64,000 nucleotides of DNA from positions 447,616 to 511,615 of the forward strand of contig WMCF01000035.1 of the NCBI GenBank assembly GCA_009792885.1, written 5' to 3'. The DNA comes from Eremophila alpestris peregrina (Eukaryota; Chordata; Aves; Passeriformes; Alaudidae). The notes beneath the pieces are model-generated. The model searched no databases. It saw only the letters and a program-made list of their open reading frames with translations, and was not told the DNA's origin. The translations under genes were made by a program, and so were the position numbers. Shown in pieces: positions 43,201-56,500 of the stretch; within the stretch, counting starts at the first letter, position 1, and every line of letters begins with the position of its first letter.

Positions 43201-45750
43201 GTGACTTTTTATCTGGAGGGCATTGTCTGCTCCCAGTTACAGTATTCATAGGTACTTAGTGCTGTCCAGGCTGCACTGCATTATTCCTTTTTCACCATGA
43301 AGGGGATGAGAGTTGTAAGGGGAAAATGGTGGAAATGCATTAAATCTAGTCCATATCTGGTATATGTACATAGCATGCATTGTAAACAGGCCCTGACATT
43401 TCCTTCCATGTCACACTTACATTGCCTTATTTAAGTCAGCCAGGAACTTTATCTCTAAGTCCTGAAAAGCACTTTTTCCAGTGACCTGAGGGGTGATGGC
43501 CCAGCCTGATTTATGATGCTGTTACTGTCAGTGACATACCCATGAGCTGGATGCTGCCTGCTGGGATGCTGTCACCACTATGGACCTGCTGGTTTACAAG
43601 CACTGTGGAGGGACATGGGACTGACACAGTTATGGAGGTGAGAAACCAAGTCTTGGAAGAAAACCACTTTTTAAAGTGGTTTTTAAACATAGATTATTTC
43701 TTTCTACATAGAATAGTGGAGATGAGTGCCAGGAAAACTTTTTGTAGCCAAACCAGCCTTCTGAGTGTTTCAGGGGTGAATATTACTTGGTTTGTTGTGG
43801 TTTTAAACCCCCACAAGCCTTTAAGAAAAAACAATCAAACAAACTGATAAATGGAGAGGTACCAGTGCTCCATCCTGGTTCTGCTGTGTGATGGGGTATG
43901 GGATTCCTGGCTTGAGGTAGCCTGAAAACACGTGTATGTGTTGGCTGCTGCTGTGGTGGTGTCTTGTGTGCAGTTGTTCCATATCAGCCAGGAGTCCTCA
44001 GGACTCAGCAAAGGGGGCTGAGCAGATTTGTTTGATTCATTTAGCATGTTCAGAGCTGTTTATCATTACTTTTCTGGTCATGTTACTACTGCTACAGCAA
44101 AATGATCAGCAAGCAATCAAAGGATTTTCTTTCCAACTGGATGCAAGGGCTGAAAAACAACAGGATGAGGTTGATCAAGTGGCTTGTTAGACTCCTGTGT
44201 GTCATTCTGACTTCTGGGAGGTGCACACTTCTGCCAGGAATATTTGTCTTTGCAGTGCTGTCAGCAAATGAAAATTGCAATTTTCAGTGATCAGCTTTTT
44301 GTGTAGAATTGATACATGCTGCCACCTACAGAGAAATTCTCCAGTTCCCTTAGAAGGTCTTCACCCTATAGTTGAGATTTGTATCCTGAAATCTTTTCCC
44401 TGAATGTTGTACTGACTAGGAAGAGGCAGTAGACAACTTGTAAGTATCTTCCTGATTGAATTCCTGAGGTGGTGTGCAAGCACAAGTTCCAAAGAGTTTC
44501 CTATTGTTGTTTTGCCAATTCTCACCTTTCATACACTTGGCTATTAGAATCACATGACCTTCTGGTCCCTGGGTGAAATTACTCCTTTTTAAATGGGCCA
44601 GTTGCATCAGACTAAAGTAGTATTTTTTAAAACCTTAAGGTTCTGTTTTGTGCTTATCATTTTCCTTGTTTTAGAAGTGAACTGGTTACCATGAACTTCT
44701 GCTATGAAGCCGTGAGGTGAGGTGAGGTTTGTTTCCACTATGGAAGTGTGAGAATCTGGAATCGTTTAGTGCCAAATGGGTCAGTGTCTAATACTCAGAA
44801 TCTCTCACTAAAAAAGATGGGGTTTGTTGGCTTTTTGGTATCACAGAGCTTCTGATATTACAGGAGGCAGTGTTTGATTCCACAGCTTTGATGTGATATC
44901 TGGAAAGCGAGTAGCTTCTGTCTGCATCCGTGTGCTGTCAGAGAGAAGTAGCAGATTTTAACAATTCTTCAGGTAAGGACATCCTGTATTTGGAGCTGAC
45001 CACAGCAGGTGCTTTGTTTGTTGTTAGCATAAGCAATAAGAGGCAGTGCATAGAGAAATTAAGCAACTAGGGGAATAGATGACACTCCACAGTTGCCCTT
45101 TGCTGCCTTGACTGACAGACTGTTACCTGTAAAGTAACACTGATACTTTGTGTGCCCCTCCCAACATTTATTCCTCATACCATATTTACTTTTACTGGGC
45201 ATCTCCTCGAAGATGTACCATACTCTGAGGTAAGGCATGAAGTAACTGTGTGATAACCTGTAATGAATTAAGAGCAGGAAAATGTTTAAGGGAGCAGCAC
45301 AATCATTGGTCCTGGGATCCTCCACCTCCTGTGGCAGCATGTGAAAATAGGTGCCTTACTGCTGCCAGGGTTATTTGTGAAGTGTGTGGTGGAGGGAGAG
45401 TTCTAGGACTGTTTTACAATGCTCTCACAATTGTGACTACTCAATATTTTCCTTCCAGTTTTTACTGTAAGGGCTGCTATGCCAGGCACACCTGGGCAGG
45501 AGGGACAGAGCCCGGCTCAGCAGCTGGAAACCACTGCAGTAGCCAGGAATAGCCCCAAAGTCACCACTATTGCAAACTCCAGGCTGGCTGCAAGCTTTAG
45601 CACACTGCTGCTATGTTGTTTCAAATGGAAGTTAAACACCACTGTTGCCCTTCCAAATACCAGCCGTAAGACCTGGAAGAGGGTTGTTAGTTTTTCTTAC
45701 CCTTGTACCAGTTTAAGGGCCACGACACCACTGCAAATCATCACAAAGAA
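40291..45750. other. Spacer between the ZSWIM8 and NDST2 3' ends
   Basis: About 5.5 kb between the inferred 3' ends of two converging genes. No open frame in it resembles a known protein, and splice-linked coding blocks are not evident. It holds a perfect 24-bp palindrome at 43660-43683 and an alternative plus-strand AATAAA at 40896. Either gene may extend into it through longer 3' UTRs. Confidence 0.6.
43660..43683. repeat. Perfect palindrome (11-bp arms, 2-bp centre)
   Basis: AAAACCACTTT, then TT, then AAAGTGGTTTT. The arms are exact reverse complements. The loop is too small for an RNA hairpin of the microRNA type. Confidence 0.9.
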
Positions 45751-45767
45751 GAAAAATAAGTAGTACA

Positions 45768-45807
45768 TTTATTGAATCTCCACTTACTACTACTTCTAGC
45801 CTTTATT
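45768..45807 (-). terminator. NDST2: Probable distal NDST2 polyadenylation signals (two AATAAA)
   Basis: On the minus strand AATAAA occurs at 45807-45802 and 45773-45768. A T-rich and GT-rich stretch follows (TTATTTTTCTTC, then TTTGTGATG), as expected downstream of a cleavage site. Confidence 0.5.
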
Positions 45808-46418
45808 CAGACACATGTGCTCAGCTTCAAGAGCCAAGAATTTCTTCATTATCATTCAATGTGAATGATGCTATACATGAATCAAGTGCAGGAAGTTGGG
45901 TTTTTCTCTCTTACAGGAATGAGAGAGGGGTTTCTAGTCTTTCCATCTGTTTTTTTGGCTGCACAAAATAACCCTTTCCAAGGGCACATGAAATAAAATA
46001 CTATATTGCATAATCTATACATTTACATACAACGGTAAATGCACCATTCATTCAGAAATACACAATACCTAAGGCTCAATGGAACAGCTCATTGCTCTCT
46101 GGCTGGGAGAGAAGTGGCTCGAGACAGTTGTGGAAGTTTCCATAACCTGTTCATGTGGATCCTGCCCCTCTGCAGCATTCTCCAAGGACCACCTGTGCCT
46201 GGGAAGGAGGGCATGGCCCATGCCATTCCAGAAACCCATGGCTCAAAGAAAATATATACAACCATGATGGAGGATTTCCTCTGAGAATCATTATCCAGCA
46301 GCTTGCAGGAGGAGGTAAAGTACCTTAGTGTACTTACTTCACCATATGTAGAAGCCCCTTTTGGGCATAGCAAACCACTTCTGGTGCAAAGCCTTCCCTT
46401 TTGACTTACTTTTGACTG

Positions 46419-46433
46419 TTTTTTTTTTTTTTT
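46419..46433 (-). repeat. A15 homopolymer (minus strand) in the NDST2 3' UTR
   Basis: Fifteen T on the plus strand. A second run of fourteen lies at 46528-46541. Confidence 0.9.
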
Positions 46434-46956
46434 CGCTTTTCTCCTTGGATTGTTGGACTGCAAGAAGATTAATACAGTGCTAGCAACAGGACTGTGTGGT
46501 AGGGGCCCTGGAGCTGCTGGAAAGGGATTTTTTTTTTTTTTAAGGTGATCAGATATATGGGGAACTGGATTGCCTGCTTTCAGCTCTATCATCAGCCTTA
46601 TTTTACAACACCTGAGCTTTGCCTCCCCCTGCTGCTGTGCTGAACCTAAACACACCTCCCAAGTGCTCTATGGGGACATTACTGCTCCTTGGTTATCTTT
46701 TGAAATGTCTGAAGTCCCTGCAGAGAAGTACTTGCCACATGTGGCAAACCTTTTCTCTACGATAACAAAGCAGTCCATTGAGCAGACTCACCAGACCCTG
46801 TATCACACCCAAAGCACTGCAGAGGAGAGACAAGGTTACCTGTCTGTACCTGTCCCCACAGGTGCAGTCCCCACCGTCCCCACGCAGCAGCTCTGTGAGC
46901 AATGGGCACAGGCATTCTTGGGATAACAGCTGGCCTTCACTGCACTAGAGTCTCCT

Positions 46957-46962
46957 TTTATT
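46957..46962 (-). terminator. NDST2: Possible proximal NDST2 polyadenylation signal
   Basis: AATAAA on the minus strand, about 430 bases after the stop codon. Use of this site would give a short 3' UTR. Confidence 0.4.
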
Positions 46963-47395
46963 TACCTGCTGCTCTTTTCTCAGCAGTGGGCTCAATTGTT
47001 TCCCCTCTTCTGCCTTTACTTCTGGGCTCAGAGGAGTAACACATTAACTCCACCTCGTGCCTGTTTCATAGACTGAGAAAAGTAATTTAAAAATACACCA
47101 AGTGTTAACTCTGCTCTCTCTCCTGATCAAGGTAGGGCAGGCATTCCAAATCCTTCCTGTAAGTAAAAGCTGAATTGTAGTAGCACACCATTAATACTCA
47201 AGAATGAGACTTGCACTCTGTGCCCCAAGGCAGTGTCAGGGGCAGCAGCTCTTTCCAAGGGTGGGGCAAGGCTCCACGTGCACATTCTCTGCTCCTGCTC
47301 CTTTGTCCAGTTGTTTTGGCTTGACAAAAGATGGCATCATAGCACATATTGGAGCACCACACATCCCAATGGCACTGGGGACAAGGGAGTCCCTC

Positions 47396-47521
47396 TCAGC
47401 TCCAGCTGGAGTTCTGCAGTTCCTCTCGGAGCCAGGTTGGAAGGGGCTGCCCAAGTCTGTTCATCAGCTTGGATAATTCAATGTTGTGCTCCCGGTAGAA
47501 GTCTCTGAGAAAGAGCCGTGA
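47396..47521 (-). CDS. NDST2: NDST2 last coding exon (L) with stop
   Basis: Encodes residues 508-548 (SRLFLRDFYREHNIELSKLM ... LPTWLREELQNSSWS), then the stop codon at 47398-47396. LREELQ-x-SS matches the NDST2 C-terminus as I recall it. NDST1 ends LREDLQNTR. Confidence 0.96.
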   Translation of the reverse strand, partial: SRLFLRDFYREHNIELSKLMNRLGQPLPTWLREELQNSSWS

Positions 47522-50500
47522 CTGTGTGAAAAAAACAGAGCACGTGAGCATGAAAGAAGATGTTACCCTCAACACATGCTCCACAGGTCATCCAGGACAG
47601 ATGGTAGGAAAATCCATGTGGGTTTGCTGGGATGTTTCTACATTTCTTGTTGCCAAGAGATTTGAGGCAGCTACTCACCAAGGAATCCATGTCAGGGTAT
47701 TTCCTTCCTTTACTCTTTCCTAGGCATTTAGTCTTTCCTCCATCTAGCAGCTGGCACCAAAATCCTTTTGCTTCATCAAATCTGAAAAAGACATTTATCT
47801 TTGAAAGATACAGCCCCATACCCAATTAGCAGCAGCAGAAATTAGTTAACTCCATAGGTATTTCCTATTTCAGTGCTTTACCTATTTATTTTGTGATATT
47901 GGTTCCTTGGCTTTCTTTAGCACTGGACTACTTTGACAAGAAATCCATTACAAACATGACTGTTTCAGCTTTATGCAAGTTTCAGAGGTAACATGGTTAC
48001 TCTATTTGTCTGCTCAGCTGGGGGGAAAGATAATAATCAGTTTTTTAGTGTATGTAAATTCCTCTAAATCTCCTTGCTATAGTTGAGTATTAGAGAATCC
48101 CCTGACTGTTTAAAAAGAGCCAAGTGTTTCTTTTCTTGCTAAAACACAGGCATGATGCAATGCTGGGAACCATGTCTGTCCCAAAGCTGGCCAAAGATGA
48201 GCTTGAGGTTTGAGCAAGTCTCCTAAAAGAAATTTGAGGCAAGCTGACCAATCCCATCTATTTCCTGACCCTGGCTGAGAGGAACCAGCCAGTACCACTG
48301 CCACAGATGCTCCATTCACCATCAGCACCTGTGCTGCAGCAAATAAACATTTCAAGTAACCTGACATTTCACTAAACCTGTTCTCCCCTGGGGAGCCATG
48401 TGCCACCCCTTTGGAAACAGCTGCAGGGGGAGAACTGAATTAGTTGTCCTCTTTACTGTGAAAGGAAAGAGCAATTGTTCTGTGCCTGCATGCCTGCATC
48501 CCCAGCCACCATCTTCAGCTGGCACAGGCTGTGACAGCAGAGAAGATGTGGAAACAGGTTTCAGCTGCAAAGAACAATATTCAGCACCTTCAGTGGGTTT
48601 GCAGAGTTTCCACTGAACACTGGTATGGCCACAGTACACCTTCAACAGCACTCAATCTATTCAGATTAACTGGACATGCAGTGTGGGCAAGATCACAGTT
48701 ATGGCTCAGTAACATCCTTTAACTGTAGCAGTGAGGAGGTGCCTCTGCTAACACTCCCTCAGGCAGCTCTGGGCACCTGTCAAATCCACATTCTTTACCT
48801 CAGAACTGTGCAATGCAGCCCTAACTTCCATCTGGGTGAAAATAAGAGCAGATTGTCACACATTTTTTTATCATCCCTCCTCTACTTTTTGTCAGATACA
48901 GGTATAACAGAATGCATAAGGAGTGCTAATAATTCCAGCACCTTTTCTGAAACACAAAGACCAAATGGAAAAAATATCATAGTTACTACTGTGAACAACT
49001 TCGTGCTTCTCCATGACAGTGGCAAAACCTTGTCCTTCCCCTGTAATTTCAGGAAACACCAAGGTGTGATTCCAGTCTCCCAACAAAGCATCTCATGCTA
49101 TCTGAATCTAATTTTAGAGTTAATCATAACTGTGAAACCTTGGCAGGTCTTGTGGTCAGAGACAAGAAGTATTCTTTCCATCAAGGGCTTCCTGACTGAG
49201 AAAGCATCCTCCCAGACTTGAGTTATTTCCCTACCTGAGGGCCTGGGTGTAGTTGAAGAGCGGCGTAACTCCCAAGAACTTCTGGATGTTGTCCATTACC
49301 GAGGCAGGGTTGTGTCTCAGCTCCTGACCATCCACAATGAGAAGCTGAAAAGAGAACAGCTGCCTTAGCCTCTGCCAGCTTGTGCTGACACCTGTGAGCT
49401 TCCTCCATCTCAAACTGCCCTGGCCTATAAGTACAGGCAGCCAGCATCTGTCTGTTCTAGAACACCACCGTGGGGAGGTGTGGCCCATTTGTCACCACAG
49501 ACAGAAGCTATGATATGGGCCACAAGTACCATAAAACAGTAAATCATAACAGGCTTTGCTTAACAAAGTTATCTTTGGCCAAATGCCCTGTAACTAAGCT
49601 CTAAAGTCTAGCAGCAGCATGTACAGATTGTCTCTGGAAACCTTTTTTTTAAAGATGGCATCAGCCACTGTGCTAGGTATTCTTCTGTAACCTGTGATTA
49701 TTCTCCTGTTACACATCTCATAGACAATGAACAACATTTGTGCTAATAAATTACCTACTCCAAAGAAATAGTCACATGAACTGAGGACTGACCTGCAGTA
49801 AGAACAAGGAGGTGTGTGTTTGGCTCCATCATTCCTCACAGCAATAACCTCCAGGAATAGTAAGGCAATGAGATACAAGCCTAAGAATGCTTTACTATCT
49901 CTCTTTTAGTCTTGGCAGATATGTCATGTACAGTTCAGGCTCTGCTGCTTTGGCAGAGAATAAGAGACTGAATGGACATTAAAAACCTCTGCTGGATTAC
50001 AAACTGTCTTAAGAATAACCCCAGCAGCAGGAAGAACTTGAAAAAAACATATTCTGACTCACAGTAATCACATGTGTATATATATACATAGAGAGAGAGA
50101 GAGAGAGAGATATCAATAGATACCTATATATCTATCTTAGTTTGGAAGTTTCTTGGGAATTTAGATACCAAAACAGTCTATACTGTCTATGAATTTGCCC
50201 TTTTGCAAATTTATATACAAAACACTGAATCCTGACATCTCTGCAGTGAACTTTCCCTTCAGCAGACAGCTAAAGGCTTTACAGCATGGGAACTAACAAG
50301 AGGCAGAGTCCACGAGTCTCCCTGTAAAGCAACAAAAGGACAGCAAATAGCTGAAGACCTTCTGGGACTGAAGAGGGTCCCTGGAGTGCAGACTGCCAAG
50401 TGCTGTTCTTGCTGAAATTCCCAGTACTGTGGAGCTTTCTAGGAGATGACAGTATCCTCCTGCACTCATTTCCTTTTACAAACTGAATAAAGTGCAAAAC

Positions 50501-53500
50501 TGGAGTATTCAAGCCTGGTTTCTTACCACTCATAACAGAAGAAAGGAAGTACTGGCTTTTGTTCCAAAAGGCAAGAAAGAAGGTGAAATTAAAATGATGG
50601 GGGAACACATGCACACAAATGAGTTTGTTCCCCTCTCCTCTGCACTGAAGCTGCAAGGGGCTCCACAAGGCCCTGCTGTTCCTACCTGCCCAGAGGGGTA
50701 GTAGTTGAGCCAGCGCTCCAGGTGGGTGGCGTAGCAGCCCGGGAACAGGCAGCGGCTCTGCAGCGCCCTCAGCTCCTGCGGGGCCTGGGCCTTGGCAGAG
50801 ATCACTTGGTAGAAGGTGTAATTGAGAGCCACGGGGTCATTGTGAGCACGCTGGTGCTGGAACATACAGGCTGAATTCAGGAGCAGGACAGAATTCCACA
50901 CCTTGCACTTCTCAGTGCAGACCCCCCAGGACTCAGCACAGCCACCCACCAATGCCTCTGTATGTGAATCCGTCCACATACTGCAGGGAACCAGCCTCCT
51001 CTAGGGAAGCACATCCCTGGGCTTTCTACCTCCCCCCACTGCAGTATCTCTGTGGCCTTACCCCCAGCACAGCACAGGGAAGTTACCTGATACCATGAAT
51101 AGGCTCGGTCAGCAGGGTTGATCAGAACAGTGATGATTTTGGCTCGAGGCAGCAGGGCTGCACCACGTTTTGGTACCACCTCTGTATCAAAGTAATTGGC
51201 ACTCTTCTCAAACATGAAGTCTGTGCTGGCATTGGAGGGAATGGGAAAGAATTCCATGTACCTGCCAAAGAGATGGGATGCTGGTGAGCAGCATGGCCCA
51301 ATGAGAAAAGGCACAGCCCCGTGATACCCTTACTCCTCTTCAACAGACACAGCTGCAGCACAATTGCACCTCCCCAGAAATGCAGGGAATGGGCAAAGGA
51401 GTGCCCACCTGGCAGAGGTGTGACTCAAAAAGGGGTGGTGGCACATGACAAAACAGTTGAGAAATGATACAAAGGTAAGAAAGTATTTTGCTTGGAGTGT
51501 GTTCCCCGAGTCCCCGGGCAGTGGAAGGAAGAACCTGAGGGTGAGGTCCCAGCTGCAAGCTTTAGCAGGAAAGACATTTATCCAGTAGTAAAAGTCAGAA
51601 TTGTCTGCCTACCTTGCCACCAACCACTTGCTTAAACCTGTCTAAAGTATTTGTCTCTTTGTACCTCAGTCCATAGCTGAGGTGCAGGGTAAAGAGCTCT
51701 GCCCTGCCTCACAGGAGCCTGTCAAATTAGTAACATGGAAACTCTAAGATATTTAAGTAACAGGGTAAGGGGGGCTGGGGACTGTGGAGCACTGGAAGGC
51801 TGATCTGTGCTCAAATCTAAGCTGTGCAACAAACACAAAATCTGTGTTAAATACAAAGATTCTCACCTTGCATGTGATGCTACACTCAGATCAAGCTGGA
51901 GGACTTTTCCAGGGGATGCATGTAAAAGCCTTCTCTTTCTAACCTGTCACTAGTGCAACTGCTCTGTCGTGCTTGACTCCTGTGAGCTCTGCTCAAGTAC
52001 TAAACATCTTCCAGTATCTTTCTGACAGTCTTCTACATGACTAGAGAAGTCAGTCTCCCATAAAGAAATGCCACAGCAGAATGCCTTAGTGCCACACAGC
52101 CATCCCTCAGAGCCTCACACAAGGGAGGCCAGTGCCACTGTCAGCCACAGCGACTGCTTTGAGCAAGGAACACCTTTAAACTTTCTCTCCCTGGAAACAC
52201 AGTGGCATAATAGTGCCATGGTGACACCAGAATTTCCCTGCCAGGTGGAAACTTCTACAGGTAAACACCATGGTATGGATATGGGCACTGGAGCCAGCAC
52301 AAGGAACACAGTGGTGGCTCTAAGTGTCAAGGCCTGAGAACGATAGCAGGGAGGTTGTCCTCTCCAATATTATGTGTAACTTCATGATAGCAGTGCATTC
52401 AACAAAGACTTGCTGAATTTTTAAAGCTAAACCATGCCTACAACCCTCCTGGTGAAGAGTCAGTAAAATGAGAAGCTACCTGTGCTGCTCCTGGGACTAC
52501 ACAGTTGGGTTACTAGGAAAACAGAAAGCATGCACTGAGCAACAGCAAGGAAAAGAGCTGCTAAGGGGGATGAGGGGGACATACAGAGAGAGACTTTGGA
52601 GAAGGCAACATGGGTGCACCGTATCACAGAAGAACATGTGTCAGGTTTCTTACCAATCAATTCCTTTGTGATAGTTGGGGCCATTAAAAAACTGGATCTC
52701 CTCAAAGGTGGATGGACTTGGGAAGTTACTGGTGACAGCTGGATGCATGGTCAAGAAGAAGTGCACAGCTGTTGTGCCTGCAACAGGAACCAGTTAATGG
52801 GACCTGGGTCACACATACTTTGGCTGAATGAAAGGCTTTACCTACACTGCAAGAACCAGTTCCCAGATGGGCACACTCCTCTCCTGTGTAGCTGACCAAC
52901 CCCGTAACTCATGCAGGTTACAAGAGCAGTCACACCAAGCACTGCTCAGTCAAGTTCAATCCACATTTTAACTCATGCAGCTGATTTGAATTGCCTCCTT
53001 TTCAACTGCTGCCACCCATGGCAGCTACTCCCATGCCAGAGCACAGCCACACTGTCATGTGGCAGAACCCAAAGCTGCCACATGAGAGGTAGCCTGGGCA
53101 GGAGATGTGCTAGAGACAACAGTAGTGTCCTGGGGTGAGAACTCCACCAGAGATGCCTTGGCCTGCCTTTGCTGTAGATGTTTTCCCCTTACCCCACTCA
53201 GCACACAGCTGTGGGCCTCCAGCAGGACAGACAATCAGCCAAGGGAAGGGTTTTCTTACTGAACCACCTGCAACAGCCTGGGTCATGATACAGGAGGGCT
53301 CATGCTGCACACACACCATCAGAGCTTCCCAGTGACACAGCCAGGGGACAGCAGCTTGCCTGGGACAAGCTTTGTTCCAAGTCCAGGATCACCATTTGCT
53401 GTGGATAGTTTATACTGCTGTTGTGCTGCATTACACAGAAAGCCAAGGCTTGAAGACCTAGTCTTAGCTGAAGAGATTTTGCTCTCTTCAGCCTGGAAGG

Positions 53501-56500
53501 GAACTTACCAGTACAGTATATACAGCTATGCCATGCCAACCACAATGCCACAGCAGTTAAAAGGTGGTGACAGAGATCAGACAAAGGAGTTTCTCTCCCT
53601 CCCAATGACAGTGACATGGAGCATGCAGTGGATACACAGATCTGCAGCCATAGGTGACATTCACTGTAACCTTTGCTAAGTGTGTGTGCTTAGTCCTGCT
53701 GACAGCCTATGTTTGTGACACACTAAGGTCACAGGTGCTCTCAGCTTACATGGAAAGCCAAAACAGGTGGGGCAAGCCAAGCACAGTGCCAGGGGGGAAA
53801 AGTACTGACAGACTTGCCAGATTTAGGTTAGAACATATCTGAGATTGTCTGAAATGTCCTCTGTGGCCATTTGGCAGCTTGCACAAAGGGCAGCCATACA
53901 GATTGCAAGAGTGAGACACAAGCTGCAATCTATGTAACAGCATTCACATTACCAGTTTTCTGAGGTCCCACGATGAGGAACTTGGGGAGTCGATCACATG
54001 TTTTCTCCTTGGACCAGATATCCTTGTGCCTTTTATCATCACAGGGATTCTGGAGCACAAGTGAGGAGATTAAGCATTACCACAGAAAGTAATGGCAAGG
54101 AGAGGAAAAGCTGCAAGGGCCAGTCCTCTTGGGAAAATGCTATTAGCATATGAAGAACACTTCAGAGCCACACTGCTGTTCTGCCAGGCATCAAGAAGTG
54201 TTAAGTAAAAACACTGGGGACTATTTTCAAAAGCTCCAGTGACACGGGATCCAAAGTCTCTCTGAGAGTGTTAACCACAGGCCTTGCCCTATGCAGCCAT
54301 ACTGGGCTGGGCCACTGTGACAGCACAGCTCAGCATCTGAGAACTGCTGGCAGACAGACAACTCTATCACCTTCAGTTAATTTCATCTGCTCATTACCAT
54401 GCAGAGAGCTGCTGCACTGGGATAAAATGGAATAAGTGTGTTTTTATTTAATGAACATGAATTCTGCAGTGTGAAATTACTTTGAGATTAATCCCATTAA
54501 CATGCCTGCAAGCTCCTCCAGCACCAAACAGGGCTCTTGCTTGTACACTTTACATTTACAGCAGCTTGCTCTAATACAAGCCCTTTAATGACCCAAATGC
54601 CTGCAAGCTGGCCCCTGGCCATGTATGACAGTCATCCTTGTCTCTAAGTTCACACTGACTGTGTCCTACTGCTCCTACTGCCCACCTCTTCCATCTTGCC
54701 ATTTGCCACAGGCAGCCTGAAGCCACGAAAGTTAAACCTAAAAGCTTTATGCTTTACTGCTCTGCACTCTGGATCAGCAGTCTTGCTACACTTCAAATGT
54801 GGGATACACCTTTAGAAAATCACCAGGAGCAGTAAAAGCTGCCTTCTCACCTGCCACAAGGGATTCTTCTCCTGTGGGAAGATTTCAAAGTACTTCTTTG
54901 CAAGTTGGACTGGAGGCAATGTTTGCAGGCGAAGGTTGGTCCAGCACTGCACAAACTTGACCAGGCTCTCAAAAGTGTACAGTCCCAGACGGTCGTTGCC
55001 ATAGTTGGACAGATGGGTCATGAAAATGCTGATCTGGAAATAGAAAAGACATGGGATACTGGTAAATCAGGTAACAGAACTGTTCTGCCCAGCTTGATTC
55101 CATAGTCAGCAGGGAGCTGTTCACAACTCAGACTGCCATGGCTGTCTTGGCTGACAAATGTCCATCTGCCAGGAAACAGTGCTTGCAAGACAAGAACAAC
55201 TCAGGAGAGGAGGGTCACAGACCTGTCAGCAGTCCCTGGAATGGTGCAGGGGCATGGGAACTGAACCCTGGATGTGAGTCCAGAACAGTTTCAAAATCAC
55301 ATCCAAGTGGCTCTAGGACATTTAGGTGAACAAGACTGTCAGTAACTCCCTACTAGTCAAAAAGCTTCCAATGTCTCTTTCATAGGAAAACAGGAGCTTC
55401 ATTTTCTCTCCTCAAGGCACAACGAGGGCAACCTCTTGAGCTGCAGAATCTGCTACAGCAGGGCAGCAGGCCAGGGAGGGGGCACCATGCTCAGGCCAGG
55501 CCACACTGCACAGGGACAGTTGTCAGAGGAGTTCTCCAAGGGCTCACAGCCCATCAGCTTTTATTCTCTTTGGAGCCGACATCTCAAATGTAAAGGAACA
55601 ACTGGCAACTCCCACTTTAAAATACAAACAGGTGTATCTGGAGATCTGAACAGGGACTGCAAGGAGACACTGCATTAGGATATTGTCCTAGAAACAGACA
55701 CCAGCTGGTAAGTTCTACCCTGCAAGAACCTTCAGCACAGGCAGCACCTGAAAAACATCCTGCCAAGCTTTAACATCCATGGGCAAAGTGGCACTCAACA
55801 GCCATGACAGCTGCCTCAGCACTGCAGTGCTCAGGAGGTTGTGCACTATCTCTGTCTTGCCAAGCCATCTCTTCCCTCAGGCAGATACATTTCCCTCCTG
55901 TCAGTTTTTCACTATTTTAACTTCTGGAAAAAAGTGCAAAGGACTCTTGTCAGCTTGACTCTAGTGTGTGGTTTTGATATGTCCCATGGAATTCAGCATT
56001 CCAGTGCCCGTAACACAATGGCACTTTGCCAGACATAAACCACACCATGGCTAGAAGTTAGAAAAACAAGAGCAGAACCACTGAGGCCAGTGGAGGAATG
56101 GCTGATTTAGGACTCCTTGTCCAGTGTCTGCAAGTGCAGGGAGGGAAAATGACCTCAGTCACAGCAGGGGCACCCACTGCTATACAGTCCTAGGTTCAAT
56201 CCCGGTGACATCAGGTAAGGTCAGGAGGCAATGACAGGCTTCCCTGGCAGGGAGCAGGAATGGCTTTCCCACTCACAGTAGGAAAAGAACAAAATGGGGA
56301 AGCAGGAGACAGATGGTCTTGGGATGAAGACATTTGCTGGCACTGAGGAAGTCTGAATTCAGTTTTCTGCCTGGTGTCACCATAGGCTGGTCTCAGCAAG
56401 AGAAGAGGTACTGACAAATAGTAGCTCTTTGTGCCTGAGCCACCCCCAAGACAGTATCAAACAATTTTAATTCTGTAAGGGGCTCACAATTCAGCATCTT

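Larger units (their letters stand above)
45750..47395 (-). other. NDST2: NDST2 3' UTR (inferred)
   Basis: Sequence after the NDST2 stop, read on the minus strand. It includes two poly-A runs (T runs on plus at 46419-46433 and 46528-46541) and candidate AATAAA signals at 46962-46957, 45807-45802 and 45773-45768. The 188-residue open frame at 46089-46655 falls inside it and has no protein character. Its end is taken from the distal signal pair. Confidence 0.5.
47522..54850 (-). other. NDST2: NDST2 introns in the sulfotransferase half
   Basis: Introns 47522-47678, 47782-49234, 49345-50685, 50857-51086, 51262-52653, 52778-53952 and 54050-54850. All are GT-AG on the minus strand. A (TA)n(GA)n microsatellite lies near 50075-50110. 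I see no gene inside them, and the 181-residue plus-strand frame at 48676-49221 has no recognisable domain. Confidence 0.75.

Noticed and set aside
46089..46655. 188-residue open frame on the minus strand
   Set aside because: It sits in the inferred NDST2 3' UTR, includes Lys runs made by the two homopolymers, and resembles no known protein.
48676..49221. 181-residue open frame on the plus strand
   Set aside because: It lies in an NDST2 intron, antisense to the gene, with no domain and no splice-linked coding partners.
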